From contig NC_066268.1 in NCBI RefSeq assembly GCF_905404315.1, forward strand, positions 14,050,001-14,114,000: DNA of 64,000 bases, read 5' to 3'. A model generated the notes under the pieces. It did no database searches, was not told the origin of the DNA, and worked only from the letters and a program-made list of their open reading frames with translations. The position numbers and the translations under genes are program-made. This stretch comes from Leptidea sinapis. Taxonomy: Eukaryota > Arthropoda > Insecta > Lepidoptera > Pieridae. Of the stretch, positions 22,530 through 33,534 are shown in pieces (the first letter of the stretch is position 1; the number at the start of each line of letters is the position of its first letter).

Positions 22530-23149
22530 CGCGATCATCTGGAGATCTGGAGAGAGAGAACCGCGCCAGGGCAAAACAAATTTGGTTTCGAAGAAGCCGC
22601 CCCAAATTCTAGCGCTCTACAAAGCGCAGACCCGGCCGAGTGTAGAGTCGTGCTTGTAGTGATTGCTCGATCCATTTGACCGCGTGCAACGCAGAGCAGC
22701 TCGAATTGTCGGTGAGCCAGTGCTCTGTGAACGGCTGGATCACTTAGCGTTGCGTAGAGACGTCGTCGCTTCATTGTGTGTCTTCTACCGTATTTATCAC
22801 GGCGAGTGTTCCGAAAAGCTGTTTCACCTGATTCCTGCCGTCGAATTCCACCTTCGCATGAAATGCCATAAATTAGGATATCATCCCCACCATCTGAATG
22901 TCTGGCGGTCCTCCACAGTGCGGTTATCAAGGAACTTTTTTCCACGTACTATAAAATACAATTAGCTTCCTTGTGCGGTGTTTCCGGGACGATACGACAT
23001 GCGTACCTTCAGAAAAAGCGTGTACACCTTCCTTAAAGGCCGGAAACGCTACTGTGATTCCTCTGGTGTTGCAAGAGAATGTGGATGGCGGTGATCACTT
23101 AACACCAGGTTACCTATACGCTCGTTTGTCTTCCTTTTCCATAAAAAAA
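22530..23149 (+). mobile_element. CR1/Jockey-type LINE, 3' fragment A
   Basis: 5'-truncated non-LTR retrotransposon ending TTCCATAAAAAAA. The last part of the reverse-transcriptase ORF is readable at 22663-22965 (LDPFDRVQRRAARIVG, then FYRIYHGECSEKLFHLIPA). Compared with the copy at 46319-46910, about 100 bp upstream are scrambled or deleted. The frame is broken after 22965, so it is a dead copy. The minus-strand ORF at 22535-22945 is its shadow. The exact clade within the Jockey/CR1 assemblage is not assigned. Confidence 0.8.
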
Positions 23150-23175
23150 GACTATACGATCACCCAGTTAACCAT

Positions 23176-23401
23176 TAACGACCGTTTTCAATAACCTATC
23201 TATCCTTAGTTTAATTTACTAGAGGCAGACAAATCTATCCTTTTACGCTTACTTACAATTCAATAAGTAATTGACAGATAGCATTGGACTATAACTATAT
23301 TGGACCTAACTATGGATAGATAAGATCTTGTCATTGAACGGTGACAGCAATGTATACGTAAGTTAAACTAAGGATAGATAGGTTATTGAAAACGGCCGTT
23401 A
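23176..23401. mobile_element. MITE ending TAACGGCCGTTTTCAATAAC, complete
   Basis: The 226-bp element has inverted ends of about 37 bp: TAACGACCGTTTTCAATAAC continuing with CTATCTATCCTTAGTTTAA at the left and the mirror image at the right. There is no ORF. The first 11 bases are shared with the other MITE family (14974-15255), but the interiors differ. A split copy is at 54185-58498. Confidence 0.85.
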
Positions 23402-24974
23402 GACAACTTTGGAGGTGTTCATTAATTAAGTATATAATATTCTAGCACCGGTTATGCGGTATTATCTAGTGATATTGCAACAAACGATATAATTACTGAA
23501 ATAGATATTGACTGGGTATAAATGTTTAATCTTATAAATAATATCCATTAAATACTATTAAAATCGCCTATTAAAAGGTCGTCAAATATTTAATTAATTA
23601 TAAATTAGATTTAAGAGGTAAATCTAATGTTAAATTTATTTGTAAATATCATTATTTCCTGTTGTATAGATAGGTATAGTTAACGTCATCGCGAGCGATG
23701 TGTGTTCGTGTGCGTGCATACTGCATTGCTCAAAATGGAGGTTAAATTACTGTCAATGTCAATTTTTTTCATAGCTATCAAAGTCTATCTAGACCTTATA
23801 AATGATCTAACGTTATAAGGCATTCATATATTATCTTATACATATATAAATTTCTCGTGTCCCGGTGTTTGTTACTAAACTCCTCTAAAACGGCTAAACC
23901 AATTTGTTTGAATTTGTGTGTGTATCGGGTAGGTCTGAGGATTGGCCAACATCATTTTTCATAACATTAAATGATAATGTCAACCCACCCCTAAATATTA
24001 ATTATTATTTTTTGGACAATTTTATATATTTATTTATTATTTTGTTATGATTCAGCATAAAAAAATACATACAACTTCAAACTTTCACCTGTCTACGATC
24101 AACAACTATTGTTGTATCGCGTTTTTAATATTATACTATTCCATCCACAGATACACAATAGATTTGCAAGATGGCAATCGAATATAATGATTATTTTAAT
24201 ACGATTAATTTTGTACGATATATTTGGTAGGTCTGAGAATCGGTCGTCATTTATTTTTTATACTCCAATTATGAATTTTTTTACTAAGAAAAGGGAATTT
24301 GGAATCCTTATCATTAATGATGATTTTTTTTCGCAATATTCAATGTTTCCAGATCATCTTCTGTATCTGTACAATAATCCCAAAACCACCACAGAGCCGA
24401 TCCTAAATATTCACACACACCATTACACATTTAAAGCCTTGTCAAACCTATGTTACCATGAACGAAGACGTCTGAATAAGTATCACACTAAAAAAACTCA
24501 ATACCCTGAAAGGCTCGGCCCTAGAGAATCAAGGTGCGTGCAAAATTATTCAGAGTGGCTCAATGGTCAAATTTGAGGGCTCTTTTATGACACGAGTATC
24601 CATATTTTATGCGACATTCGAGCTATACAAATCAATCATACCCTTTCCTACTCAATATTCTGATGGCCCGTCGTAATTTTATATTGCCTCTGATATAAGA
24701 GAAGGGAATCTTAATTTTCTTTCGAGATGGCGACGCGACATCTTAGCTATATTTAAAGTTCACTCTTTATTTTTACACGCTTTATACTAGCTTCACCTCT
24801 ATGTATATTTGTTTATCTACACCCATGCTTTAAATCCTCTATTAAAGATTCTGAAACAGTTAGCTTATTGCCAACATTAAAACACGCAATGTTCTAATAA
24901 CCATTACATCATCCAAGAGTGTTGTAATGTTGTACTGAATTTCATAACAACACTCCTATGTTTTTTTTATCCCT
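23402..24974. other. Repeat scraps, no gene
   Basis: At 23835-23960 the sequence TTCTCGTGTCCCGGTGTTTG...GTAGGTCTGAGGATTGG matches, inverted, the segment at 26590-26755. A short echo lies at 24225-24260. The 155-codon ORF at 24109-24576 overlaps that repeat echo, has patchy composition and no recognisable domain, so it is not called. Confidence 0.45.
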
Positions 24975-25148
24975 TCATGCGCAAAGAGTTTCAACATACA
25001 GCCACATTCTTATTGCTCGATGCGTGGTATCTCTTGATATATCTCTTGGTATGAATTTCACAAAAAGAACATTTTCGTTTACGCGCGCTCCACACTCCCA
25101 GAACGTCGCGCGCCGTAAAAAAAAGTAGGTTATTCGAATCCCCGCCAT
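24975..25148 (-). CDS. Possible 57-residue small ORF, unknown
   Basis: The ATG at 25148 sits in a favourable context (GGAAAATGGCGGGG) and opens a 57-codon frame, MAGIRITYFFLRRATFWECG..., ending with TGA at 24975. The segment is GC-richer than its surroundings, with CpG-rich blocks. I recognise no family. It may equally be part of an old repeat. An overlapping minus-strand frame at 24991-25197 has no better claim. Confidence 0.2.
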   Translation of the reverse strand: MAGIRITYFFLRRATFWECGARVNENVLFVKFIPRDISRDTTHRAIRMWLYVETLCA

Positions 25149-26067
25149 TTTCCTTCGATATTTTTATTGTTTTGTTTACAAAAAATGAGCGATTCATTTT
25201 AAACGCGGCAAAAGAACATTATATTCGAGTGTGATAAATCCACATTCGTGTTTTAATACCCCTTATTACACAACAGTTGCATAAATAACTATTATAACCT
25301 ACTCATTTAGGCGCGATATTGACCCACTTTAAACGGCCAGATTTCGTTCAAACATTAATTTGATAAAATTATTCCATTTTCAGTTTGCAAAATAAGATTT
25401 TACTAATTTATATAGTTTACATCTATCGTCGATAAAGCAGGAAATGATGTTAATTTTAAATTTCAACCATTACCTTTAACCGATTTATCTAATACTTGTA
25501 GTTTCCCGTTGCATTTGCAACTAAAGTTTTTATCTCAATACTGCCTGTCAGCTATTAAGTTGGCTTATGCTAATAGGATGTCGTTATCGACATCCTATTC
25601 TGCACGTACGCACTACAAAAACGGGAAGATATTAGCAGGATTAGGAAATTTTCGAAATTTTTTAATTTGTAAAATTATCATAATTTATTTATACTGAAGT
25701 TTCGCTTCCTTCACAGTCTAGCATCACTACACGGCTGAGAACGACTGAACAATAATGTATTACCCACGACCGTCTATTGACTTGAGAAATGTTCAGAATA
25801 ATTAACGTTATAACCATTATCGAGTCGAAATTGTAACATATGACGACATTAAGTGAACTCTCCTGAACAATAAAGTTGAATAATTTACCATAGCCCCGTG
25901 GGGACCTATGTATGGTAGGTAGACATGCAATTGTTATTTAGGATTGAATGTCTACACGCGCTGCAATTGTAGGGTTACGTAGCATAATTGGACGAGTCTA
26001 TTAGTAAACCTTTTGAAGTCACAACTCCTTTAGATTTAGCTTTATTTTGTGAACATTGAAGATTTTT
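25149..26067. other. No gene recognised
   Basis: AT-rich. A 62-codon ORF at 25509-25697 has no domain. A short GACATCCTATT/ATAGGATGTC inverted repeat lies around 25575-25601. Confidence 0.4.
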
Positions 26068-26365
26068 ACCAGTGGGAGGCTCCTTTGCACAGGATGCCGG
26101 CTAGATTGTTGGTACCACAACGGCGCCTATTCTGTAATGTGTAAACGTTACTTTGTTTCGGTCTGAAGGGCGCCGTAGCTAGTGAAGTTACTGGGCAAAT
26201 GATACTTAACATCTTATGTCTCAAGGAGACGAGCGCAATCGTAGCGCCGCTCAGAATTTTTGGGTTTTCCAAGAATCCTGAGCGGCACTGCATTGTAATG
26301 GGCAGGGCGTATCAATTACCATCAGCTGAATGTCCTGTTCGTCTCGTCCCTTATTGTCATAAAAA
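26068..26365 (+). mobile_element. SINE, 300-bp family, full-length copy
   Basis: Begins CCAGTGGGAGGCTCCTTTGC and ends CTTATTGTCATAAAAA. A hairpin of 9-bp stem (GCCGCTCAG at 26246-26254 with CTGAGCGGC at 26278-26286) is present in the middle. No tRNA cloverleaf is evident in the head. The 3' 55 bases resemble the 3' end of the CR1/Jockey-type LINE. ORFs across it on both strands are not genes. Confidence 0.8.
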
Positions 26366-26589
26366 GAAAGACTTAGGCTGAGATCGATAGAGGGTAGTTA
26401 GATTTTGCATAAACTTTGCTTACTTAAGTAAAACTAAGCCGAGTGTGATAAAACGCGAACTTGACATTTGCATTGGGCTATCTTAGCTTAAGCTCAGCAA
26501 AATTTCAGCTCTTAAATGATTATAAAAACGAAATCAAAGATTGTGCTGAACTTACATTCAGCAAAGTTTTACGTAAGTAAAGTATTTTA

Positions 26590-26755
26590 AAAAAAAAAAT
26601 TGGCGTGGACCACCCTTAACATTTAGGGGAATGAAAAATAGATGTTGTCCGATTCTCAGACCTACCCAATATGCACTCAAAATTTCGGTCAAGCCGTTTC
26701 GAAGGAGTTTAACTACAAACACCGCGACATGAGAATTTTATATATTAGATAATCC
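26590..26755 (-). repeat. Dispersed repeat matching 23835-23960
   Basis: The reverse complement carries TGTCGCGGTGTTTGTAGTTA, then CTCCTTCGAAACGGCTTGAC and GTAGGTCTGAGAATCGG, the same order as at 23835-23960. It is a widespread non-coding repeat type in Lepidoptera. Boundaries are uncertain. Confidence 0.55.
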
Positions 26756-26876
26756 AATATGTTTCGTCAATAATAACATGCAATGTATACAATTGGTATC
26801 AGTGTCAATGCAGCACAGTACATTATGATAAGTACTATTAGTTTTAAGATTTATATGTGGGTGCGCGTGGACCTTT

Positions 26877-27301
26877 GTTTTTTTTATGTAATAGGAGGAC
26901 AAATGAGCGTACGTGTCACCTGTTCTTAAGTGATCACCGCTGCCCACAATCTCTTGCAACACCAAAGGAATCACAGGAGCGTTGCCGGCCTTTAAGGAAG
27001 GTGTACGCGCTTTTTTTGAAGGTACCCATGTCGTATCGTCCCGGAAACACCGCACAAGGAAGTTCATTCCACTCATATTCAGCTTTGTAGTACGTGGAAG
27101 AAAGCTCCTTGAAAACCACACATCCAGATGGTGGGGATGATATCCTAACTTGTGGCGTGTCGTGCGAAGATGGAATTTGGCGGCAGGAATCAGGTCAAAC
27201 AGCTCTCCGGAACACTCCCCGTGATATATGCGGTAGAAGACACACAAAGAAGCGACGTCTCAATGCAACGCCAAGTGATCCAGCCGTTCACAGAGCACTG
27301 A
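26877..27301 (-). mobile_element. CR1/Jockey-type LINE, 3' fragment B
   Basis: On the minus strand it reads FYRIYHGECSGELFDLIPAA, then the HKLGYHPHHLDVW and WNELPCAVFPGRYDMGTFK regions of the reverse-transcriptase C-terminus. It finishes in TTACATAAAAAAAA. One frame (26738-27247) reads the middle and another (26934-27119) part of the end, so it is frameshifted. 5'-truncated at 27301. Confidence 0.8.
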
Positions 27302-27792
27302 GTTTTGTGTTTTTGTGAAATTAAAGTATTTTTATTGTAATGAGTAGGGTGTACCTCCCACTTAACATCTGATGACCGTTTTGCTCTTCTTAAATATATA
27401 TTTTTTTTCTGTATGGTTTGTCTTTCCTTAAATTAATAACCAAAGAAATTTATGGAGTATATTAATTAATTTTCGACTACTTGTAATTTGTAATACTGTA
27501 TAAATGCACACTTCGTTGAAGAACGGATCTATATATGTGGGTATATTGAGATGCACCTGTAGGTACGAATTATGCAAACAAGCAGTAAAACTTATCGCCC
27601 ATTCAGTCAACGTCAAGTTTACGATGTTGTATCCTACGCCTAACTAAATCTTCTTTACATTATACGATAACTATAAAATATCAAAATACTATCTGCTAAT
27701 CTACTTGTATTCTCAACATCTATCCGATTTTACTCGTATCTATTAAAAATTAATATTAAAAATCCGAAAATTTGTATTATAATCTAATAAAA
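27302..27792. other. No gene recognised
   Basis: AT-rich spacer between two repeats; only chance-length ORFs. Confidence 0.4.
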
Positions 27793-27961
27793 TTTATTGA
27801 AGTAGGCGTTACTTGCGGAAATCCATAATTATACCAATGATTTGAGTTTTCTTTAGTGTTAATTCCGCCAATATTTATCTTTAAACAATTCGACACGAGT
27901 TTCGCCTCTACACGAGGCATCCTCAGGACGTGCTGTCTCGCCAGTCTCGTGCCAGATTTGA
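27793..27961 (+). mobile_element. Foldback-type repeat, half copy
   Basis: Begins TTTATTGAAGTAGGCGTTAC, continues AGTGTTAATTCCGCC and GTTTCGCCTCTACACGAGGC, and ends GTCTCGTGCCAGATTTG. The same order of blocks occurs at 43992, 50222, 58320 and (inverted) 62130. Non-coding. Confidence 0.7.
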
Positions 27962-29144
27962 CTCAATCCGGCCAGAATCGTAGAATCTCAATAAAATTTG
28001 GCACAGAGAAAGATTATAATCAAGAATAGCATATAGGCTTTTGATCCTGAAAAAATGTTAAGGTCGTGTAAATCTTTAAATATCTTATCGAAGAAATGTT
28101 GGCATCAAATCGATAAAATATATACCGTAAGTCATAATAATAACAATCTTAAAATTCCTTCTGCAATCCGACGACAGTGAGTCAAATTTATTTCATTTAT
28201 TTTCCTTAATCTGTGTTGAAGTTAATAAAGTGATAGCTTTAGAAATGTATTATCACAAAATCGTATCAGCCCATTCCATCAGAACCTTCATTCTTTCACT
28301 ATTCTTTTGGTTATCCAAGATTATCTTTGGCTTAGTTTATTTATTTATTTATATATTTCGAAACAAACAGTCACATACATATTCAGGTTTACAAAGAAAT
28401 GTTAGTACCGAATTAGACCTACTGTTTCCTTAAAATTAATATTTTATGACAATTAAGACTAAAGTACAGCAGAGAAAAATAAGTTATACAAAATAAAAAT
28501 AAAAAGAGGCACTAGTACACACTTAGTGTTTGAATATCAAATTATTGCACCACTTGTCTTCTACCACATACATCACAGACAGAAAATCCTTTTGACTTCA
28601 TTCCTAGTACCTAATTTCTCAGCTCAGAATAATAACCGTTTTCCTAAAACTGTAGGTCGTATCGTAGTCGTTCCGTGTAAAGCACACTTCGATTCAAAGA
28701 CGATAACCGTTCGATAATTATCGGCAATACTAAGTTAACGATACCCATGAGTGTCGTACGACATGCACACGAGATGGAAACTTTAATACGCATGTAAATT
28801 CGCTTTTATTTGTCGTATCGAAATAGCCATTATGAGAATTGCTCTAGAATTTGATGTACCTTCGCTTTGCTACCGAAATACCTGATATTAATGAATACGT
28901 GTATCGGTGGTATTTGATGGTAGGCGTTCACTATTATATATATAATATGACCAAGACAAAATATACGCTCTGCACCCTGGTGTAGGCGTCAAGATGGTGC
29001 TCATGAGAATCTTGTTCAAGCACAATATTAACGGATCTTGATGATGGTAAGAACTAATAACAGTTGGTCGCGTGGTGAGGCCATGTATCGTAACATGGAC
29101 GGATCAAAACAGATTGACTGCAATAATTTATTGAGCGATTATCA
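27962..29144. other. No gene recognised
   Basis: AT-rich, with ORFs of 67 and 63 codons (28230-28433, 28526-28717) lacking any recognisable domain. No RNA gene seen. Confidence 0.4.
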
Positions 29145-29343
29145 TTATTATTATATTATATAAGAGATTTCCACGTATATATTAACTCATCACGATATCT
29201 CTGGAACCATAAGGCGTTTAGACTTGAAATTTGGTAGAAATATTCCTTTCGCCGAGTAGAGATCAGCTAAGAACGAATTTAAAGAAATTTCATCCGCAAG
29301 AATTTTTGTTTTATAACAGAACAACGTCTGTCGGGTCTGCTAG
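29145..29343 (+). mobile_element. Helitron fragment with 3' terminus
   Basis: Ends GTCGGGTCTGCTAG|T with the terminal hairpin ACAGA-ACAACG-TCTGT just upstream. The inner part includes CTCTGGAACCATAAGGCGTT and TTCATCCGCAAG. The 5' end was not located precisely. Confidence 0.6.
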
Positions 29344-29354
29344 TTGTTAATACA

Positions 29355-29925
29355 CTAGCTGAACCAACAGATGTTGTTCTGAGTACATAATAAATAAAAA
29401 ACTGATTTTTTTATGAATTTGTCAATAATATTTTATTATAACATCAATAATTATTTCGTTAAATATGCTTCCTGATGTTATAAGGAATTTTTTTCACAGC
29501 AGAACTGTCAAACCGTCAATAAATTCTCAAAATTTCAATACTCAAATCAAAATTCTTAAAATATTATTGACATATTCTTCTCTAAAGAATTTGTCAATAA
29601 TATTTTATAACATCAAGAATTAGTTCATAAAATATTCTTCCTGATGTTATGATGAAATTTTTTCACAGCAGAACTGTCAAACCGTGCGTCAAAAATCCTC
29701 TCACAGAAAATATGTCCATACAAAACAAATATTGGAAATAAAATAATTATGGGTCCCAAATCTGTGATATAAATCCCAATCCCAAATCTGCAATAAAAAG
29801 TATCCTATCTCTCAAGTTGGCCTAAGCTGCACTCCATGAAGTAATCGCCATCAGAATGCGTTCAGTAGTTTAGGTGTCCATCGCGGACGAACAACGTGTC
29901 ATGTAATTTATATATATATTAAGAT
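29355..29925 (-). mobile_element. Helitron with internal direct duplication
   Basis: Starts (3' end on the minus strand) CTAGCTGAACCAACAGATGT. A ~90-bp block containing GTCAATAATATTTTAT and TTCACAGCAGAACTGTCAAA occurs twice, at 29428-29517 and 29596-29690. The block occurs once in the related plus-strand copy at 63650-63950. Non-coding. The 5' end near 29925 abuts an AT microsatellite. Confidence 0.6.
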
Positions 29926-29941
29926 ATATATATATATATAT
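29910..29941. repeat. (TA)n microsatellite
   Basis: A run of TATATA interrupted once by AAGATA, next to the 5' end of the minus-strand Helitron. Confidence 0.8.
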
Positions 29942-29970
29942 ACGGCATATTCTAAGTTTTTGATTCAACT

Positions 29971-30268
29971 ATTTTTTTATGACAATAAGTATGAGACGAG
30001 CAGGACGTTCAGCTGATGGTAATTGATACGCCCTGCCCATTACAATGCTGTGCCGCTCAGGAGTCTTGAAAGACCCAAAAAATCTGTAAAAATTGCGCTT
30101 GTCACCTTGAGACATAAGATCATTTGCCCAGTAATTTCACTAACTACGGGGCCCTTCAGACCGAAACACAATAATGCTTACACATAACTGCTTCACGGTA
30201 CAAATAGGCGCCGTTGTGGTACCCATAATCTAGCCGGCATCCGGTGCATAGGAGTCTCCCACTGGTAA
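29971..30268 (-). mobile_element. SINE, 300-bp family, near full-length
   Basis: The plus strand begins ATTTTTTTATGACAATAAG and ends AGGAGTCTCCCACTGG. All family blocks are present, with small internal deletions around the hairpin. Confidence 0.8.
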
Positions 30269-31012
30269 ATAAAACTCCAACTGGTAACTAGATTTCATAA
30301 TATAAAATGTCAACATTGAATTGCCCGAACATAGAGCAATAATATTTGACGTTTAAGAACAATGAGGCTAAATAAATATTAATTCACTAAAAGGCTAACA
30401 GTTGTTTTTGAACAAGACACCATACATATGAAAACAATGTTTAAGGTCCCACAAAAATTATGAAAAATAATCTTTATACTAAAAAGAATAAGGTTTAAAT
30501 TTGACCGTTATATATCTACCGTGTCTCTTGTTTCAATTACATTGCAGTTTTTAAATAGATTATAACAAATTTTAACTTTATTGCCAAAGTGTAAAGTTGA
30601 ATATCCCTTGTTGTTATATCGAAGGTGTACAGCAGGGGTGCGTAAAGCCGTAGGCCTATTTGTGTCGGTTTCACACTTACAACAATAGTGTCATGATTCG
30701 TGATCCCGGATTATCCCGGTACAAAACCGGGATTAGGTCGCGCTGCGGCAAACAAATGTCGGGATAACAAGCGATGAAACAAGTGCTCTGCTAATATCAT
30801 ACTGTTACACGAGTAATATTTACATAAGGCTAAGGTTTTTAAAGTGAAACTTTTATTACATCGTCTCAAACTTTTTCGTCTGTGTGTTGCATGTCGCGTG
30901 ACGGTCGGGCGGCGCCAATAGTTCGCAGTTGACCGTGTAGTGTATAGACTATTACTCATTTGTGCCAGTGCTCCACGCTATTTTGTTTGTTTTTTAATGT
31001 ATGTCGTACTCT
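30269..31012. other. No gene; GC-richer patch at 30640-30960
   Basis: The patch includes GGATTATCCCGGTACAAAACCGGGATTA-type inverted sequence (about 30707-30735) and a GTCGGGCGGCGCCAATAG block. The 82-codon minus-strand ORF (30711-30959) is Arg-rich and unrecognised. It may be an old repeat. Confidence 0.35.
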
Positions 31013-31154
31013 CCCTGATTAAAAATATTGATTGAAATGTATTGGAAATCAGTCACCCCATGTAAACTGTATATCTATATATACATGAAAAAGAATTGAA
31101 AGTATTCAAATTTCATCATTTTTAATCCTTTTCAATCAATATTTTTAACCAGGG
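31013..31154. mobile_element. Small MITE, 142 bp
   Basis: A perfect 19-bp inverted repeat, TTAAAAATATTGATTGAAA (31019-31037), pairs with 31130-31148. The match extends outward through CCCTG(G/A)TT with one mismatch. Non-coding interior. No second copy is in the window. Confidence 0.6.
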
Positions 31155-31610
31155 CTGAGACACAGAGTTCAATAAAAATATCAGTTGGACACTTAGTCTA
31201 CTTTTATTATTTCCAATTATCATTCCAATTTTCCAAGTATAAAATTGAGATTGATAAAGCGATTTTTATACCCTTAATGGAATATTATTCCAAAAATTTT
31301 TAGTTTAATGTCTTTAATGTGAAAAAGAGTTTCACTTTTATCGTGGTTTCATAAAACCACACATACCTTTTTTTCTCATAGTATGTCGCGTAAAACAAGA
31401 ACGTCATACTTACAGGTAAGGTTAGGTTATGTAAAAGAAAGAAAGAAAGCTCTCTTATTCACTCAGGTCAAAATTGCTTGTAAATGTCAAAGATTTTATC
31501 ACCAATTCGGAAAAGTTGAGCTTTAAAGAGAAGAAGTTGCAAGATACTCTTTCTCACTCTTTTAATCTATATATCTATATATACTATGGTTACAGGATTT
31601 AATATTATTA
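31155..31610. other. AT-rich spacer
   Basis: No ORF or known repeat; short GAAA-rich and ATCT-rich runs near 31435-31450 and 31565-31585. Confidence 0.4.
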
Positions 31611-31969
31611 TCTATATATATAAAAATGAATTGTTGTTCGTTAGTCTCGCTAAAACTCGAGAACGGCTGGACCGATTTGGCTAATTTTGGTCTCGAATTA
31701 TTTGTGGAAGTCCAGAGAAGGTTTAAAAGGTGAATAAATATGAAATGTTCGGAATAAAAAAAAACAACAATTTTGTTTTTCCTTTGATGTGTCCCCTGTC
31801 GTTCAGAAATCAAATTGAAAGAATAGTTTAAAATGAATAACTAATTAGAATCTTTGTATCTTTCTAACTTTCTCAGGAGGTAAGAAACAAACTTAATTTT
31901 AACTATAGTTGGTAGAATAACTACAGATGTTAACTATGATGGCAGTACAACGTTTGCAGGGTCAGCTAG
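31611..31969 (+). mobile_element. Non-autonomous Helitron, complete
   Basis: Starts TCTATATATA after A and ends TTTGCAGGGTCAGCTAG before T. The 5' internal part reads TTGTTGTTCGTTAGTCTCGC then GAACGGCTGGACCGATTTGG, a common Helitron-type sequence in Lepidoptera. It is distinct inside from the 5380-5735 copy. The 83-codon antisense ORF is not a gene. Confidence 0.65.
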
Positions 31970-32229
31970 TATGTTATAAAATACATGTAAAGTGAATAAT
32001 GAAATAAATTGGTTTTAAAATGTTTAGTATTAACCCACATTCACTTTTATTAAGTTATTTATGTTTTTAACAATGCGAATAAAATGTAAAGATGAATAAT
32101 TTAAATGTATACTTTGACAAAGTAGGTATTTTATATTGTCATCAGTTTTGCTCAATCTGTGATCATTTTATTTTGGTTGTTCAATAACCATCAACATTTT
32201 TTCTGTATTCGTTGAACGTCATCAGATGA

Positions 32230-32355
32230 TTCAAATCATTATCAATCAAATTGGGTCGAGAGAAAGGAGACCTGCGGACCTTGCAAAAGATGGCGAGATG
32301 ACCTAGACACCTACAGAGGTGATTGGTGGGTCTTTGCAGGGAACTGATAAGAATG
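32230..32355 (+). pseudogene. RTE-like LINE C-terminal scrap
   Basis: A plus-strand frame reads KRWRDDLDTYRGDWW, resembling the R-W-x-D-D-L...W block near the C-terminus of RTE-group and related LINE polyproteins. The flanks do not continue the frame. The antisense ORF at 32181-32465 is its shadow. Confidence 0.5.
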
Positions 32356-32455
32356 GAGAAAAGTAGGGAAACTAATGATAAATGCTCACAAGAAACCGAT
32401 AAATATGTCTTATTATAAACCTTATTTGTTCTGGCACTCATACTCAAAGCTCGTC

Positions 32456-32730
32456 CCCAATTCATGAAAGACAGCCCTTATCCATTCCATCCCCAAACAA
32501 GGCGAAAGATTTTATCCAAGCAACTGTTGCTGTTACCTCCCTGGTGTCCACACTAATGGAGAGCTGAGAGCATCATAAGCTTTTGGCATATCTAGAGGAA
32601 CGCCAGTTGATCAATGACCGACAGTACCTAAGACTTTCACCATGGTCGTTTACCCTACATATAGATGGGTTGTGATATTGAAAGCAAGGGAGACGAATTA
32701 GCAGAAGCAGTTGTAGTGAAGAGCTACCTT
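32456..32730 (+). pseudogene. LINE reverse-transcriptase scrap
   Basis: The frames read KTALIHSIPKQGERFYPSN, then (shifted) TSLVSTLMES and LLAYLEERQLINDRQY, then a diverged DIESKGDELAEAV. These follow the order of RT motifs 1-2 and the start of motif A (usually IPKKGD...SNYRP..., NDRQYGFR, ESKGEAL). Frameshifts and stops show a dead fragment. It is not the continuation of the neighbouring tail scrap, which belongs downstream in such proteins. Confidence 0.6.
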
Positions 32731-33112
32731 GTGCAGTGTTATACCTGGTACTCTATGTGTCAGTTTACTTCTTAAATTCGTCTTCTATCATTTATGAGAC
32801 GTACCATAAATTTGTTATTCATACGTTCAGCAGGACGAATCACAAAAAAATCATTAAAAAGCTTTTTCTGTATGATAGCTTCATAGTAAAATGACATTGA
32901 CCGCACAAAAAGGATATGTCACTTTAGTGATGCAATAAATTATAGAACAATAGATGAAAACAACACACATAGAGATATATATATATCTATATAGGATACA
33001 CTCGAAAAATTCAATTGGATATTGAGTACTCTAGTGTTGTAAAGTAGCTCAGGTAGCGCTGCTCATTTTACTGTATATCTAGAAAAGCAAATCAAAAGAT
33101 TTAATAAATTTT
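32731..33112. other. No gene recognised
   Basis: AT-rich with a short ATATCTATAT run near 32971-32990. Confidence 0.4.
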
Positions 33113-33404
33113 ACCAGTGGGAGGCTCCTGCATCCTGTGCAAAGCACAGGATGCCGGCTAGATTATGGGTACCACAACGGCGCCTATTTCTGCTGAGAAG
33201 CAGTAATGTGTACTACTGTGTCTCGGCTTGAAGGGCGCTAATGAAATTACTGGGCAAATGAGTCTTAACATCTTATGTCTCAAGGTGACGAGAACAATTG
33301 TAGTGCCGCTCAGAATTTTTGGGATTTTCCAATAATGGGTAGGGTGTATCAAATACTACTAGCTGAACGTCCTGCTCGTCTCGTCCCTTATTGTCATAAA
33401 AAAG
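33113..33404 (+). mobile_element. SINE, 300-bp family, near full-length
   Basis: Begins CCAGTGGGAGGCTCCTGCAT and ends TTATTGTCATAAAAAA. The second arm of the internal hairpin is lost by a deletion. The head carries a small duplication of GCACAGGATGCC-type sequence. Confidence 0.8.
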
Positions 33405-33534
33405 AATAAAAAGTCAAATTGCGCTGTAATATCCATATCACAATTCACGCGCAGTTGCTGTTCTAGTCTCATATTGATAATAATTATGAAATAGCCTAGT
33501 GTTAAAAACTTACACTATTATTAACAAAAACTAA

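Noticed and set aside
22535..22945. 136-codon minus-strand ORF
   Set aside because: Antisense shadow of the LINE reverse-transcriptase fragment.
24109..24576. 155-codon plus-strand ORF as a host gene
   Set aside because: Patchy AT-driven composition, overlap with an echo of the repeat at 23835-23960, and no recognisable domain or splice support.
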